This document shows positions 6,312-15,100 of a DNA stretch of 38,976 bases, one piece after another. The notes under the pieces were generated by a model. That model made no database searches and was not told the DNA's origin. It saw only the letters and a program-made list of their open reading frames with translations. The stretch is from a virus. The position numbers and the translations under genes are program-made. The DNA lies in the IMG/VR virus record IMGVR_UViG_3300020165_000052, positions 1-38,976 of that record; one strand, given 5' to 3'. Within the stretch, counting starts at the first letter, position 1, and every line of letters begins with the position of its first letter.

Positions 6312-7164
6312 CATATACATCGATGGCGATATTCTAGTATACCAGTCTATGTGGGGTGCTAACAGTACTAAAGACATTAAGAAAAAACTAGATCAGACTA
6401 TAGCTAGTATTATGTCTGAACTTGAAGGCAGCACAGGTAAAATAGCAATCAAAGGAAGTGATAACTTTCGTAAAGAAATTTATCCTGAATATAAGGGTCA
6501 TCGTAAGAAAGAATTAACTGAACAAGAAAAAGAATTCTTTGCTTACAGCTATGATTACCTACAAAACGGTTGGGGCGCTATCCCAGCTAATGGTATGGAA
6601 GCAGATGACTTGCTTGCTATTTGGAATACAGAGAAGCCCGGTATTATTGTTAGTATAGACAAAGATCTATTGCAAGTACCGGGTCTTCACTTTAATACCC
6701 GCAATAAAGAATACACTAATGTAACTGAAGATGAAGGATCTTTACTACTACACACTCAAGTACTTATGGGTGACTCAGTAGATAACATTACTGGGCTCAA
6801 AGGTATTGGTAAAGTTAAGGCAGCTAAGGTTATGGAGGGAGTACCTGTATCCCAACATTTATCTGCTGTAAAATCCTTCTGGCAAAAGACTTTTGGTCGT
6901 GGTTGGGAAGACGACTTGCAACTTAACATGGACTTAATCTATCTTAAAAGGAGCATGGATGACCGATATGACATCCGAACAGGAAAACGATTTGTTAAGA
7001 CAGTTCGGAATAGTAATCGAGAAGGACTGGAAGTTAACACAAATGTATCAAGCAACGATGGTGTCCGGGTGGGTACACGCAACAGCATCAGCACCAACGA
7101 AAAAGGAAGCAGTAAAACAACTAAAGAAACAAATAGTATCGGAAGTATCGTGGCTGACTTCTGA
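6301..7164 (+). CDS. 5'-3' exonuclease (T7 gp6/FEN family)
   Basis: The 287-aa product contains the acidic motifs of the flap endonuclease family in order: YIDGDI near the N-terminus, FRKEIYPEYKGHRK, MEADDLLA, VSIDKDLLQVPG, and the helix-hairpin-helix LMGDSVDNITGLKGIGKVKA. Such enzymes remove RNA primers and degrade host DNA in T7-like phages. Start 6301 is preferred over 6295 because AAGAGG sits 9 nt before it. From about residue 233 (just after TGKRFVKT) the frame becomes Ser/Thr/Asn/Gly-rich with no family-like pattern. This stretch is shared with a second gene in another frame (6959-7222), so the tail is probably a disordered, overprinted extension. Confidence 0.88.
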   Translation: MSINIYIDGDILVYQSMWGANSTKDIKKKLDQTIASIMSELEGSTGKIAIKGSDNFRKEIYPEYKGHRKKELTEQEKEFFAYSYDYLQNGWGAIPANGMEADDLLAIWNTEKPGIIVSIDKDLLQVPGLHFNTRNKEYTNVTEDEGSLLLHTQVLMGDSVDNITGLKGIGKVKAAKVMEGVPVSQHLSAVKSFWQKTFGRGWEDDLQLNMDLIYLKRSMDDRYDIRTGKRFVKTVRNSNREGLEVNTNVSSNDGVRVGTRNSISTNEKGSSKTTKETNSIGSIVADF

Positions 7165-7222
7165 ACTAAGTCTTGACGAAGCCTTCGAACAATATATGAT
7201 GTACAAAAAACTAGGAGTCTAA
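6959..7222 (+). CDS. Hypothetical protein, 87 aa, overlapping the exonuclease gene
   Basis: The frame opens at 6959 with AAAAGGAG 7-8 nt upstream, the strongest ribosome-binding site nearby. It runs for 87 codons, 206 nt of which overlap the exonuclease gene in another frame. The product looks like a normal folded small protein: ENDLLRQFGIVIEKDWK, WVHATASAPTKKEAVKQLKK, then an amphipathic helix ending in QYMMYKKLGV. In contrast, the exonuclease frame over the same bases is low in complexity. I do not recognise a family. The alternative is a frameshift in a longer ancestral exonuclease, but the family core ends before this point. Confidence 0.65.
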   Translation: MTDMTSEQENDLLRQFGIVIEKDWKLTQMYQATMVSGWVHATASAPTKKEAVKQLKKQIVSEVSWLTSELSLDEAFEQYMMYKKLGV

Positions 7223-7224
7223 TT

Positions 7225-7332
7225 ATGTTTTTGGCAGTAGTAATGACCAGTGCGTTTGTGGTAGGTTTAATCAACGCAAAAATGGAATCTATTAATGCAG
7301 ACAATTTACAAAAGGAAATGAACAATGGGTAA
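7225..7332 (+). CDS. Membrane microprotein, 35 aa (paralogue of 11677-11790)
   Basis: ATG at 7225 has AGGAG 7 nt upstream. The product MFLAVVMTSAFVVGLINAKM is hydrophobic and probably spans the membrane; the remainder is a short polar tail with INADNLQKEMNN. The gene end contains both the ribosome-binding site (AAAAGGAAAT) and the start codon of the primase-helicase gene. A second gene with the same pattern (F-A, T-AFV-G--NA, S-NAD-LQ--M-N) and the same overlap with its downstream neighbour is at 11677. The function is unknown. Confidence 0.6.
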   Translation: MFLAVVMTSAFVVGLINAKMESINADNLQKEMNNG

Positions 7333-8929
7333 GATACTAAGAAAAACTTCATGTGATTCTTGTGGATCAAGTAATAACCGTTGTGAGTATGATGATGGTT
7401 CTACTTGGTGCTTCACCCCTAACTGTGAAAGTAATAAACGTGCTTTCAAAAACAAAGTAGAAGAGGAAAGTAATGTGATATCATTTGATTCCCTACCATT
7501 CGGAACCTCTGCTGACCGTAATATCTCAGTTAAAGTATGTGAGATGTTTGGTGTTAAAAGAGAAGTATCTTCTACAGGAGGCACTAGCGCAGTATACTAT
7601 CCTTACTATGAGAATAACGTTGTAGTAGGTAATAAGAAACGTTTGTTCCCTAAAGACTTCAGGGTAGAAGGTAAACTACCTCTTACTCTATTCGGTCAGA
7701 ATGTATTCCCAGGTACAGGTAAACGAATTGTTATCACTGAAGGAGAAGAAGATGCTCTTGCTGTAGCTGAAGCATATTCTAAGTATAGTAGCGGTGCAAT
7801 TTACCCTGTTGTATCTATTCCTTCTGCATCTAACTTGAAGGCTGTTGTAGAGAATCGAGACTATCTACGTTCTTTCAATGAGGTAATACTATTCATTGAT
7901 ACAGATGAAGCCGGCGATATAGCAATAGATAAGCTAGCTAACTCAATTGGCTTTGATAAAGTAAAAGTTGCTCGTACTAAATTCAAAGATGCTTCTGAAG
8001 CGCTTACTGAAGAAGGATACATGGCTGTACTCAGAGGTATCTGGGATGCACAACAATATAGCCCACAAGGTATTGTTACTGGTGAAGATCTATGGAAGAA
8101 GCTAGTAGAATACAATGATGTTGAATCATTGCCTTATCCAGAATGTTTCTCTGGTCTTAACGATAAGATTAAAGGTATGCGCCTTGGTGAAATATCTTTG
8201 TGGGTATCAGGTACAGGTGCAGGTAAGTCTACTATGTTACGTGAGATTGTTCTTGATATCATAGATAAGACCCAAGAAAAGGTAGGCATTATCGCTCTTG
8301 AAGAAAGTCCTGCTGAAACAACCCGTAAGCTTGCTGGCATGGTAATTAAACGTAACCCTGCTGCAGAGAAAATTGAGCTCGATGATCTTCGTGTGGGCTT
8401 CGATACCTTCAAAGACAGAGTTATGGTGCTGGATCATTGTGGTTCTATGTCTAATGGTATTATATCTCAACTAGAATATATGGCCTTATCAGGTTGTAAG
8501 TATCTGTTCATTGATCACATTACTATTCTTGTGTCTGAAGGTTCAGAAGGATTAACTGGTAATGAAGCTATTGATAAGGTAATGAATGACTTACTGCGTA
8601 TATCTAAACAACACAACGTGTGGATCGGCTTGGTGTCACATCTACGAAAGATGTCTACTACAGGACAATCATTTGAAGAAGGTAGATTGCCAACAGTCGA
8701 TGACATTAGAGGTTCAGGTTCAATTAAACAAATCTCACACGACATCTTAGCTTTTGCCCGTAATATTACTGCTGATAACGAAAGTGAACGTAATACAATT
8801 AAACTATCAGTACTTAAGTCACGTTATACAGGCAAGACAGGTCCAGCAGGTACTTGTACTTATGACTATGATACAGGCAGATTACAAGATGGGCTATACG
8901 ATGATATGCTAGGTAACCTTGGCATATGA
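7325..8929 (+). CDS. Primase-helicase, T7 gp4-like
   Basis: The 534-aa protein has three parts. A zinc-binding domain at the N-terminus carries C10, C13, C20, C29 and C34; the second pair is C-x4-C, wider than the C-x2-C of T7 gp4. A TOPRIM primase core follows with the Glu in ITEGEEDALA and D-x-D in LFIDTDEAG. The DnaB-like RecA helicase domain has Walker A at 296-302 (GTGAGKS), Walker B LFIDHI and motif H4 around LVSHLRK, ending in GSGSIKQISHD. It unwinds DNA and lays primers for the nearby polymerase. The length is close to the 566 aa of T7 gp4. It starts inside the end of the preceding microprotein gene. Confidence 0.95.
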   Translation: MGKILRKTSCDSCGSSNNRCEYDDGSTWCFTPNCESNKRAFKNKVEEESNVISFDSLPFGTSADRNISVKVCEMFGVKREVSSTGGTSAVYYPYYENNVVVGNKKRLFPKDFRVEGKLPLTLFGQNVFPGTGKRIVITEGEEDALAVAEAYSKYSSGAIYPVVSIPSASNLKAVVENRDYLRSFNEVILFIDTDEAGDIAIDKLANSIGFDKVKVARTKFKDASEALTEEGYMAVLRGIWDAQQYSPQGIVTGEDLWKKLVEYNDVESLPYPECFSGLNDKIKGMRLGEISLWVSGTGAGKSTMLREIVLDIIDKTQEKVGIIALEESPAETTRKLAGMVIKRNPAAEKIELDDLRVGFDTFKDRVMVLDHCGSMSNGIISQLEYMALSGCKYLFIDHITILVSEGSEGLTGNEAIDKVMNDLLRISKQHNVWIGLVSHLRKMSTTGQSFEEGRLPTVDDIRGSGSIKQISHDILAFARNITADNESERNTIKLSVLKSRYTGKTGPAGTCTYDYDTGRLQDGLYDDMLGNLGI

Positions 8930-8933
8930 TTGA

Positions 8934-8952
8934 AGTCCATTATTAAAAGGGA
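8934..8952 (+). promoter_or_regulatory. Candidate phage RNAP promoter, copy 2 (19-nt repeat)
   Basis: This site is identical over 19 nt to that at 1196-1214 and lies in the 30-nt gap between primase-helicase and RNA polymerase. Its GGGA also serves as a possible ribosome-binding site 7 nt before the RNAP start, which may be part of the reason for conservation. A promoter directly in front of the RNAP gene would let the enzyme amplify its own synthesis. Confidence 0.5.
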
Positions 8953-8959
8953 ATAACTG

Positions 8960-11419
8960 ATGGAAGATAACATGAAAGACCCTCTCAATGAAGTGGTGGA
9001 TTATCTAATAAACAAAGTTTCTAATGTAAACATGAACAACCCTAAAGCAAATAAAGGAGCACAGATATTACGTACTATATCTAAGTTCAGAGATAATATT
9101 CCTAGCATTGTACAAGTGGCTTTCGATAAGATGTCTTCTAACTTTACTAGAGAATATCCTGAACAACCAGTAGGCCTTGCCAAGACCACACAAGTTAGTG
9201 TGGGTATTGGTGAGCATGTGTTTACAAAATACTTTAATACTAAGTGTAGCTTCCATCAAGCAATCAGGACAGGTGATCTTGTACTAGAAGCCTATGTTCA
9301 GTCAGGCTTTATTAATGTTAAAAGAGCAGAGGGGTTTGGTGCGTATAACGCCCAAGCTCCTTACATGATTGAACCAACAGAAAGATGGGAAGAAATAGGT
9401 GAGTTTAAGTTAATCGAAAGCAAAGGGCTACTCGTATATACGGTAGATGAATTGCCTTCCGATATCAGTAACATTATGCAACCTAAAAACTATCCTCTAA
9501 TTAAACGATGGGGTATCTCCGCTCCTCAAGCTCAAAGGGATGCCTTCAATAACATTTATATTGACTCTCCTTTTGTAAGAGCAGTAAATAACTTACAACA
9601 AACTCCATGGAAGATTAACTCAAAAGTACTCGATGTACTATTAGATAATCTAGATGACATCATGCCATCAGATATTCCTATGTATGACAAGGCTATACCT
9701 AAGAGTTTACTTAAGACTGCTTATGAGAAGTATCAGAAGACTCCTTCTGCTGCAAACAAGAGTGCTTATAATCTTATTGCTAAGGAATGGGAAAAGACTT
9801 TACGCCCATTACAAGTAAGAGCTAAACGTGCTGAGATTAAAACTACTATAGGTAAAGCTAAACAACTAAATGAGTGGGATAAGTTCTACTCTTTAGTTGA
9901 CCTGGATTACCGAGGCAGAGTATACTATAAAGAACCTTATATGAACTATCAAGGTAATGATATTGCCCGTGGTCTTATGAGCTTCAGTGAGAGTAAACCT
10001 ATTGATGATGCAGGTAAACGTGCATTAGCCATTCATACTGCTAACTCATACAATGAAAAGTATGAAGTAAACAATATACCTTCTTGGGTAGAAGAAGACT
10101 ATAAGTCTATGCTTATCAAAGAGGGAATTGATACTATCAGTGTAGATAAGTTCTCTCTTGAAGATAGAATTAACTGGTTTAATAACAACTGGGATCTGGT
10201 TGAAACCACTGCAGATCAGGGTATACTACATGACTGTGAGAAAACAGTTGTGTTCCTAGCTTGTTGTATTGAATGGTGTAACATTGCTGATATGGAAACA
10301 GAAGGGCTTGAGCCTACTTCAAGTATACCTGTAGCTATTGACGGTACTTGTAATGGCTATCAACACTCTGCTGCATTGTCTCGTGATGAGAAGACAGGAC
10401 AACTAGTAGCCTTGGAAGATAGTAACGTACCCCATGACCTTTACGTTAAGGTAGCACAAAAGCTAGTAGAGTTAGCTCCTGACTTCTTTAAAGATAGACC
10501 AATGTCTTATGCAGAGATACGTAAGTTAATCTCTAAGAGAGCTACAATGACCCGTGCATACTCTGCAGGGGCACAAACAATTGCTGAGTCTATGTACTCT
10601 GATTGTGTTCAAGCAGGTGCAGATGATCTGTATAACATTACTCAGATTGACTGTGATGAGTTAGCTGTTCATATCCTTAAGGCTATTGAAGAAGTATGTC
10701 CAGGATCTCAGACAACAATGAAGTTCTTACAAGACTTAGCTCAATGGGAGCTAGGTACTTTTGAATACCAAGATAGTACCGGAAAGAAAGTCTCTCATGC
10801 TACTATAAATAAGTATAAGAAGTTAGCAAGGTTAGCTAACAAGAAACAAAGGGATGACCCAACAATAGAAAACACTCTTGAGTTAAATAAGATTAACTCT
10901 AAGATATCAGAATGTAAACTTGTGTTAGTAAAAGGACATGCGGGAGAAGACATTCGTTGGATGACTAAATCAGGCTTCCCTGTTATTTATAAGGTAAACG
11001 CTACAAGACAAGACACTTGTAAGTCTACCTTACGTGGTGTAATCGGTGGTGCTTCAAAGCAACCCGGTCGTATCAATCATGTAGCTAAAATATATTTAGA
11101 TACAACAAACAGGAGGGAAGCTAGTGCAGGTATCTCCCCCAACTATATTCATTCACAGGATGCTACTCATATGGCTCTTGTGATAGATGAATTCGGAGTT
11201 AACTTCGGTGCAGTACACGATAGCTTTAGCTGTCATGCCTCCGATGTTGATAAATTGAAACAATTAACACAAGATAAATTCGTTGAAATGTACAGTGACG
11301 ATAACCCCTTGGAAGCAGTTAAACGTTATATCACTAACAATGACTGCGATATAGAAGTACCAGAGCTGGGTAACCTAGATATAACAAAGGTTATTGGTTC
11401 TCGTAACTTCTTTTCATAG
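8960..11419 (+). CDS. DNA-directed RNA polymerase, single-subunit T7 type
   Basis: The 819-aa enzyme shows all core motifs of the T7 RNAP family: DxxGR at D316-R320 followed by NYQGND, motif A at D461 (IDGTCNGYQH), motif B with K526 and Y534 (KRATMTRAY), HSQDATH, and motif C with D754 (VHDSFS). T7 RNAP has 883 aa, so this version is slightly short. It should transcribe phage genes from its own promoters. It is the last large gene of the replication cassette, whereas in T7 it is the first. Early transcription therefore must come from host RNAP or from the candidate virion polymerase at 12106-15702. Confidence 0.95.
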   Translation: MEDNMKDPLNEVVDYLINKVSNVNMNNPKANKGAQILRTISKFRDNIPSIVQVAFDKMSSNFTREYPEQPVGLAKTTQVSVGIGEHVFTKYFNTKCSFHQAIRTGDLVLEAYVQSGFINVKRAEGFGAYNAQAPYMIEPTERWEEIGEFKLIESKGLLVYTVDELPSDISNIMQPKNYPLIKRWGISAPQAQRDAFNNIYIDSPFVRAVNNLQQTPWKINSKVLDVLLDNLDDIMPSDIPMYDKAIPKSLLKTAYEKYQKTPSAANKSAYNLIAKEWEKTLRPLQVRAKRAEIKTTIGKAKQLNEWDKFYSLVDLDYRGRVYYKEPYMNYQGNDIARGLMSFSESKPIDDAGKRALAIHTANSYNEKYEVNNIPSWVEEDYKSMLIKEGIDTISVDKFSLEDRINWFNNNWDLVETTADQGILHDCEKTVVFLACCIEWCNIADMETEGLEPTSSIPVAIDGTCNGYQHSAALSRDEKTGQLVALEDSNVPHDLYVKVAQKLVELAPDFFKDRPMSYAEIRKLISKRATMTRAYSAGAQTIAESMYSDCVQAGADDLYNITQIDCDELAVHILKAIEEVCPGSQTTMKFLQDLAQWELGTFEYQDSTGKKVSHATINKYKKLARLANKKQRDDPTIENTLELNKINSKISECKLVLVKGHAGEDIRWMTKSGFPVIYKVNATRQDTCKSTLRGVIGGASKQPGRINHVAKIYLDTTNRREASAGISPNYIHSQDATHMALVIDEFGVNFGAVHDSFSCHASDVDKLKQLTQDKFVEMYSDDNPLEAVKRYITNNDCDIEVPELGNLDITKVIGSRNFFS

Positions 11420-11426
11420 GTAAAAC

Positions 11427-11675
11427 ATGACAGATAAAACCCACTACAATTGGTTTGCTTTGCGTGATCGGTATCTACTGAGTAAAAATAAACTACCCCT
11501 AATGACCGATGAACGTTACTGTGAGATTGAAGGTATTGACCCTGAAGTATATGCTTACAGTAAAGATAGAATGAGAGATTACTTTATCTCTAAACAAGAT
11601 AACCCTAAAGAAGGGGCTAGACAATATGATTTGTTTTTAGCTCACAACGGGATATTAAACAAAGAGGAATATTAG
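11427..11675 (+). CDS. Hypothetical protein, 82 aa
   Basis: The gene follows the RNAP after 7 nt and is in the same operon. The product is polar, with many Tyr and Asp residues: YNWFALRDRYLL, then YCEIEGIDPEVYAYSKDRM, then GARQYDLFLAHNG. No membrane span or known motif is seen. An internal AAACAAAGAGGA near its end serves as the ribosome-binding site for the next microprotein gene. Confidence 0.65.
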   Translation: MTDKTHYNWFALRDRYLLSKNKLPLMTDERYCEIEGIDPEVYAYSKDRMRDYFISKQDNPKEGARQYDLFLAHNGILNKEEY

Positions 11676-11676
11676 A

Positions 11677-11790
11677 ATGATATTTGCAATCCTACTGACC
11701 GGTGCTTTCGTAATAGGCGCAGCAAACGCTATCTTCGACTCTGCAAACGCAGATATTCTACAGAGGAAAATGAAAAATGACAGAACGTAA
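11677..11790 (+). CDS. Membrane microprotein, 37 aa (paralogue of 7225-7332)
   Basis: ATG at 11677 follows AGAGGAA at 6-9 nt. The product MIFAILLTGAFVIGAANAIF is a probable membrane span, followed by DSANADILQRKMKN. It aligns over its full length with the 35-aa protein at 7225. Its last codons contain the ribosome-binding site GAGGAAAAT and start codon of the following gene, again as at 7225/7325. The two copies lie about 4.4 kb apart and flank the primase-helicase and RNAP genes. Confidence 0.6.
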   Translation: MIFAILLTGAFVIGAANAIFDSANADILQRKMKNDRT

Positions 11791-12049
11791 ATCCTTTAAC
11801 AAGGCTGCCTTGCGTGGAGAGGCCTATGATGATCTCCAGTGGCAAAAAGATTTTGCAGAATCAACAGGGATAGTGATACCAGAGCAATACCTGTTCAGCG
11901 TGAAAGGCCCTAAATACGCTATTGATATGATGTATGAACAAAATAAACAAGACTATATTCAAAGGGATGGTCTGAGTGAAAAAGCTGCTCACGGCCAAGC
12001 AAATGCCAGCAGAACTGCTGCACTTGCTGATCTTAAAAGACTACTATAA
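11777..12049 (+). CDS. Hypothetical protein, 90 aa
   Basis: This is the last gene of the rightward arm. It overlaps the end of the 37-aa microprotein gene by 14 nt and ends just before the convergent terminator. The product is charged and helical: ALRGEAYDDLQWQKDF, IVIPEQYLFSVKGPKYA, then KAAHGQANASRTAALADLKRLL. No family is recognised. Confidence 0.65.
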   Translation: MTERKSFNKAALRGEAYDDLQWQKDFAESTGIVIPEQYLFSVKGPKYAIDMMYEQNKQDYIQRDGLSEKAAHGQANASRTAALADLKRLL

Positions 12050-12050
12050 T

Positions 12051-12100
12051 AAAAAATACCCCCGCAGGACTCATAGCAGAGTTCCCGTAGGGGTATTTTA
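12051..12100. terminator. Bidirectional terminator between the converging arms
   Basis: A 10-bp perfect stem pairs AAAATACCCC (12053-12062) with GGGGTATTTT (12090-12099). Inside it, GGACTC and GAGTTCC can form a second helix with one bulge around the loop ATAGCA. T-rich tracts follow on both strands, so the element can stop transcription from the left arm (gene end 12049) and from the right arm (gene end 12106). Confidence 0.85.
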
Positions 12101-12105
12101 ATTTT

Positions 12106-15100
12106 TTAACGACCGACTTTCATAAAACCTTGGCCATTCTTAGAGTATTCATCGTATAGTTCTTGTATCCTCCTAACATCACCTCTTGATTTATCTTTCT
12201 TCTCCTTGCCCTCTTTAATAGGACCAAGAACATGTTTGTTAATAAATATATCCAGAGCCTTTGTAGGTACTACCATAGCTATTGTTTCGCTAGGTTGTCT
12301 ATCTTTTAACGGTATTGCTCCGATATACTGAACAACTCCAGGCTTAGCCAAGGGACGCCAAATACCATTGCCGTCAGAGTAAGCATCCATTAACTGCTCT
12401 TGCTGTAGATCATGGAGATACTGAAATTTAGGATCAACCCCTTTCAAAGTATTTTCTTGAAACTCATAGTATAACTCATCTAAGTATTCAAGCCAACCAG
12501 AAAGTGAAGGGTCTTTGGCTCCTGAACCGATCACTACCTCTGAATCCTTCCTGTTCCTTAAGCGAGTGAGAGGTACTGTAGCATCTTCTATAAATGCATT
12601 AGTAATACTCTCTTGTATGTCATGAGTAGTCACCTGCTTCATTGAATTGTTTATATTGTTTTGCAACAAAGCCATATACACGGGGTCACCAAATACGTTG
12701 TCGTGGATGTTACCAAAGAACACGTTAGGATCCTGTAGTCTCTCCATTGCCGCCCTGTGGGATAATGCGTTGACCTCAACTTCTCTTAAGTGAGCTAAAA
12801 CAGGCCCAATCGCGTTAACTTGAGCAGAACCTAGTCTACGCTTAGGATAGGACTTTGTATCCTTGTCCCAGCTAGCCTTAGATCTAGCCCTAGGTGCATC
12901 AGTAGGTGTACGTTCAGATAACTCTCCTGTGTTAGTAACTTGACCATCTGGTCCTACAAATTCATAGCCAGAGTCATCAAGGGTAGAGTATTCCTTAACA
13001 CCTACTCTTATAGAAGATCCATCTGAAAGCTCTCCTCTTAAATTAAATCCAAGTAAGGCCGCACCAATGGCTTGGGACTTGAGACTACGAGCGTACCATG
13101 TGCTAGTAACATCACCAATACCTTGGCTGATCACGGCATTAAGTATATCCACTCCTGAATCGTAGTTCCCGCTCTCTGTAGCAACATCATCTAGTAATAA
13201 TGATATCTCTGGCCTCTTAGATAAGAACTTAGCTGCAGGTCCATGCATAAAGTGTTTAGATTTACCATAGTCCGCAGTCATAAGCGGTACCTTGCCTAGA
13301 TCATCTGCAAACTCTGCGTAAGACTCAGGGGAGTTACCTCTAGGTATTAATGCGGAAGCAACTGTTTGCTGTTGTAAGGCGTTTAACCCTCTAATTGCAT
13401 CGGGCTTACCTAACCTTGCTTGGATAGTCCTCAGAAAGAATGCACGAGGATTCCCCCGAGGAAACATATTAGTACCTGATTCTTCTGGGTCATACATTAA
13501 TCCTACGTGTTCAATAGTATTAATATCTCCAGTATCAAAAGCCATAAGGGTACGTCCTGCAGAGGACTGATCCATAGAGGGGGCTACTGGGCTAAACGCT
13601 AAGTTAATAGGATCCCCGGCTACGTTACTGTCTAGTGCCTCTACGATGTCACTGGCAAGAAAGGCTGACTTAGTAATAAAGCCATTAACCTTCCCTTTAT
13701 CAATGCTAACGTCTGACTCCATGAACTCGTTAAACCTAGTTAGGGCAACGGGATCAGTTGTAATGCTTCCTGGGTTCTCAATAAATTGCTTCATGAGGTC
13801 GCCTTTTTTAGCAAACTCTCTAAGCTTACCCATAGTGAAGTTATCTACCAGGTATTTGTCAGAGTTAGTTCTAGTTCCAGGTAGTATCCAAGAGCCTAGT
13901 GCCCATAACATAGCTGTACGTTCAATTTCTACTGAAGGTTTACCTCTTCCGTTAAGAAAGGCAGTGAAAGTATCCCACTCGGATTTAGAGATTACAGAAT
14001 CGGTGTCTGACTTCCTCTTTAATCCAGTTAGAACATAACTACGAGGAACACCTTCCATCGCTCCTTTGTGTATTCTAGGAGACTCTTGTTCATTTACATC
14101 TGCTGTGTCATTTGTTAGGCGATTACTGTTACCATGAGGATTAACATGGCGTTTAACAAAACCGTCAACCTGTTGAGCTGCAGCCAAATCTCTCTTAGCC
14201 TTAAGAACTTTGGACGGGGTCCTAGCGTCATCAAGTGGCAGCCCATCAACACCTTTGTCTGGTTCTAATTTAAGAGTTTTTATAATGTTGGCCAAAAGTC
14301 TTTCTTGGTCAGGATTAATATTTCCACCTGACCTTTTAAGCTTGTTAGCTTGATCATATACTCTGATCATGGTATCTACTGCAGCCAAAACCTGGGGATT
14401 AAACCTTACTGGACTTTGGCGATAGTCCTCTGCATATTGATAGGAAGCAGTAACCTTTTTAGAGCGAGAGCCAGCAGCTTTATCTACCTTAATCTTACGT
14501 AGGTTATAAGCACCAATAGAAGTGCCTGGTCTTTGACCATGAACTTTTACTGCCTTACGTCTAGGTAAAGGTTTATTTAGGGTAGTATTCTTGTCAGAAA
14601 TTTCTCTCAGGTTGTAAGAAACATTTGCCCCCATTTCAGAGATCTGGTAACCCCGTACTGGTGCTGCCTTAGGGTCTATGATATTACCTTCTGGATCTTT
14701 GGGTTGGTAGAATACCTCTTCCAGAAGACCCGCACCCTTCAACATTTGGGCCTGAGAATTGCCCACCAAAGCAGGTTGATCTAGTGAATCAACGTCAACG
14801 CCCCTTACTCGAGCTAAGGAACTCTTAGTGTAGCCTGCAAGAATACCATCCAGCGTATCAGCAGAGATAATAACTCTGCCTGCCTCATCAACACTAGTAT
14901 CTCCTGCTAAGAAGCCTAGTGTCGATAAACTGTCACTGTCTGCTGCCTCTACTGCATTGTCAATATCCGTCTGTCTTTCGCTCAACGCCGAAGAGATATT
15001 AACAAAAGAAAAGGTAGTTGCATTTACGGCCTCTACAGGTGATGTTTTAAATGACTTGGCTACCAGCTCTACAGGTGTAATAGATGCAGGTAAGATAGAT

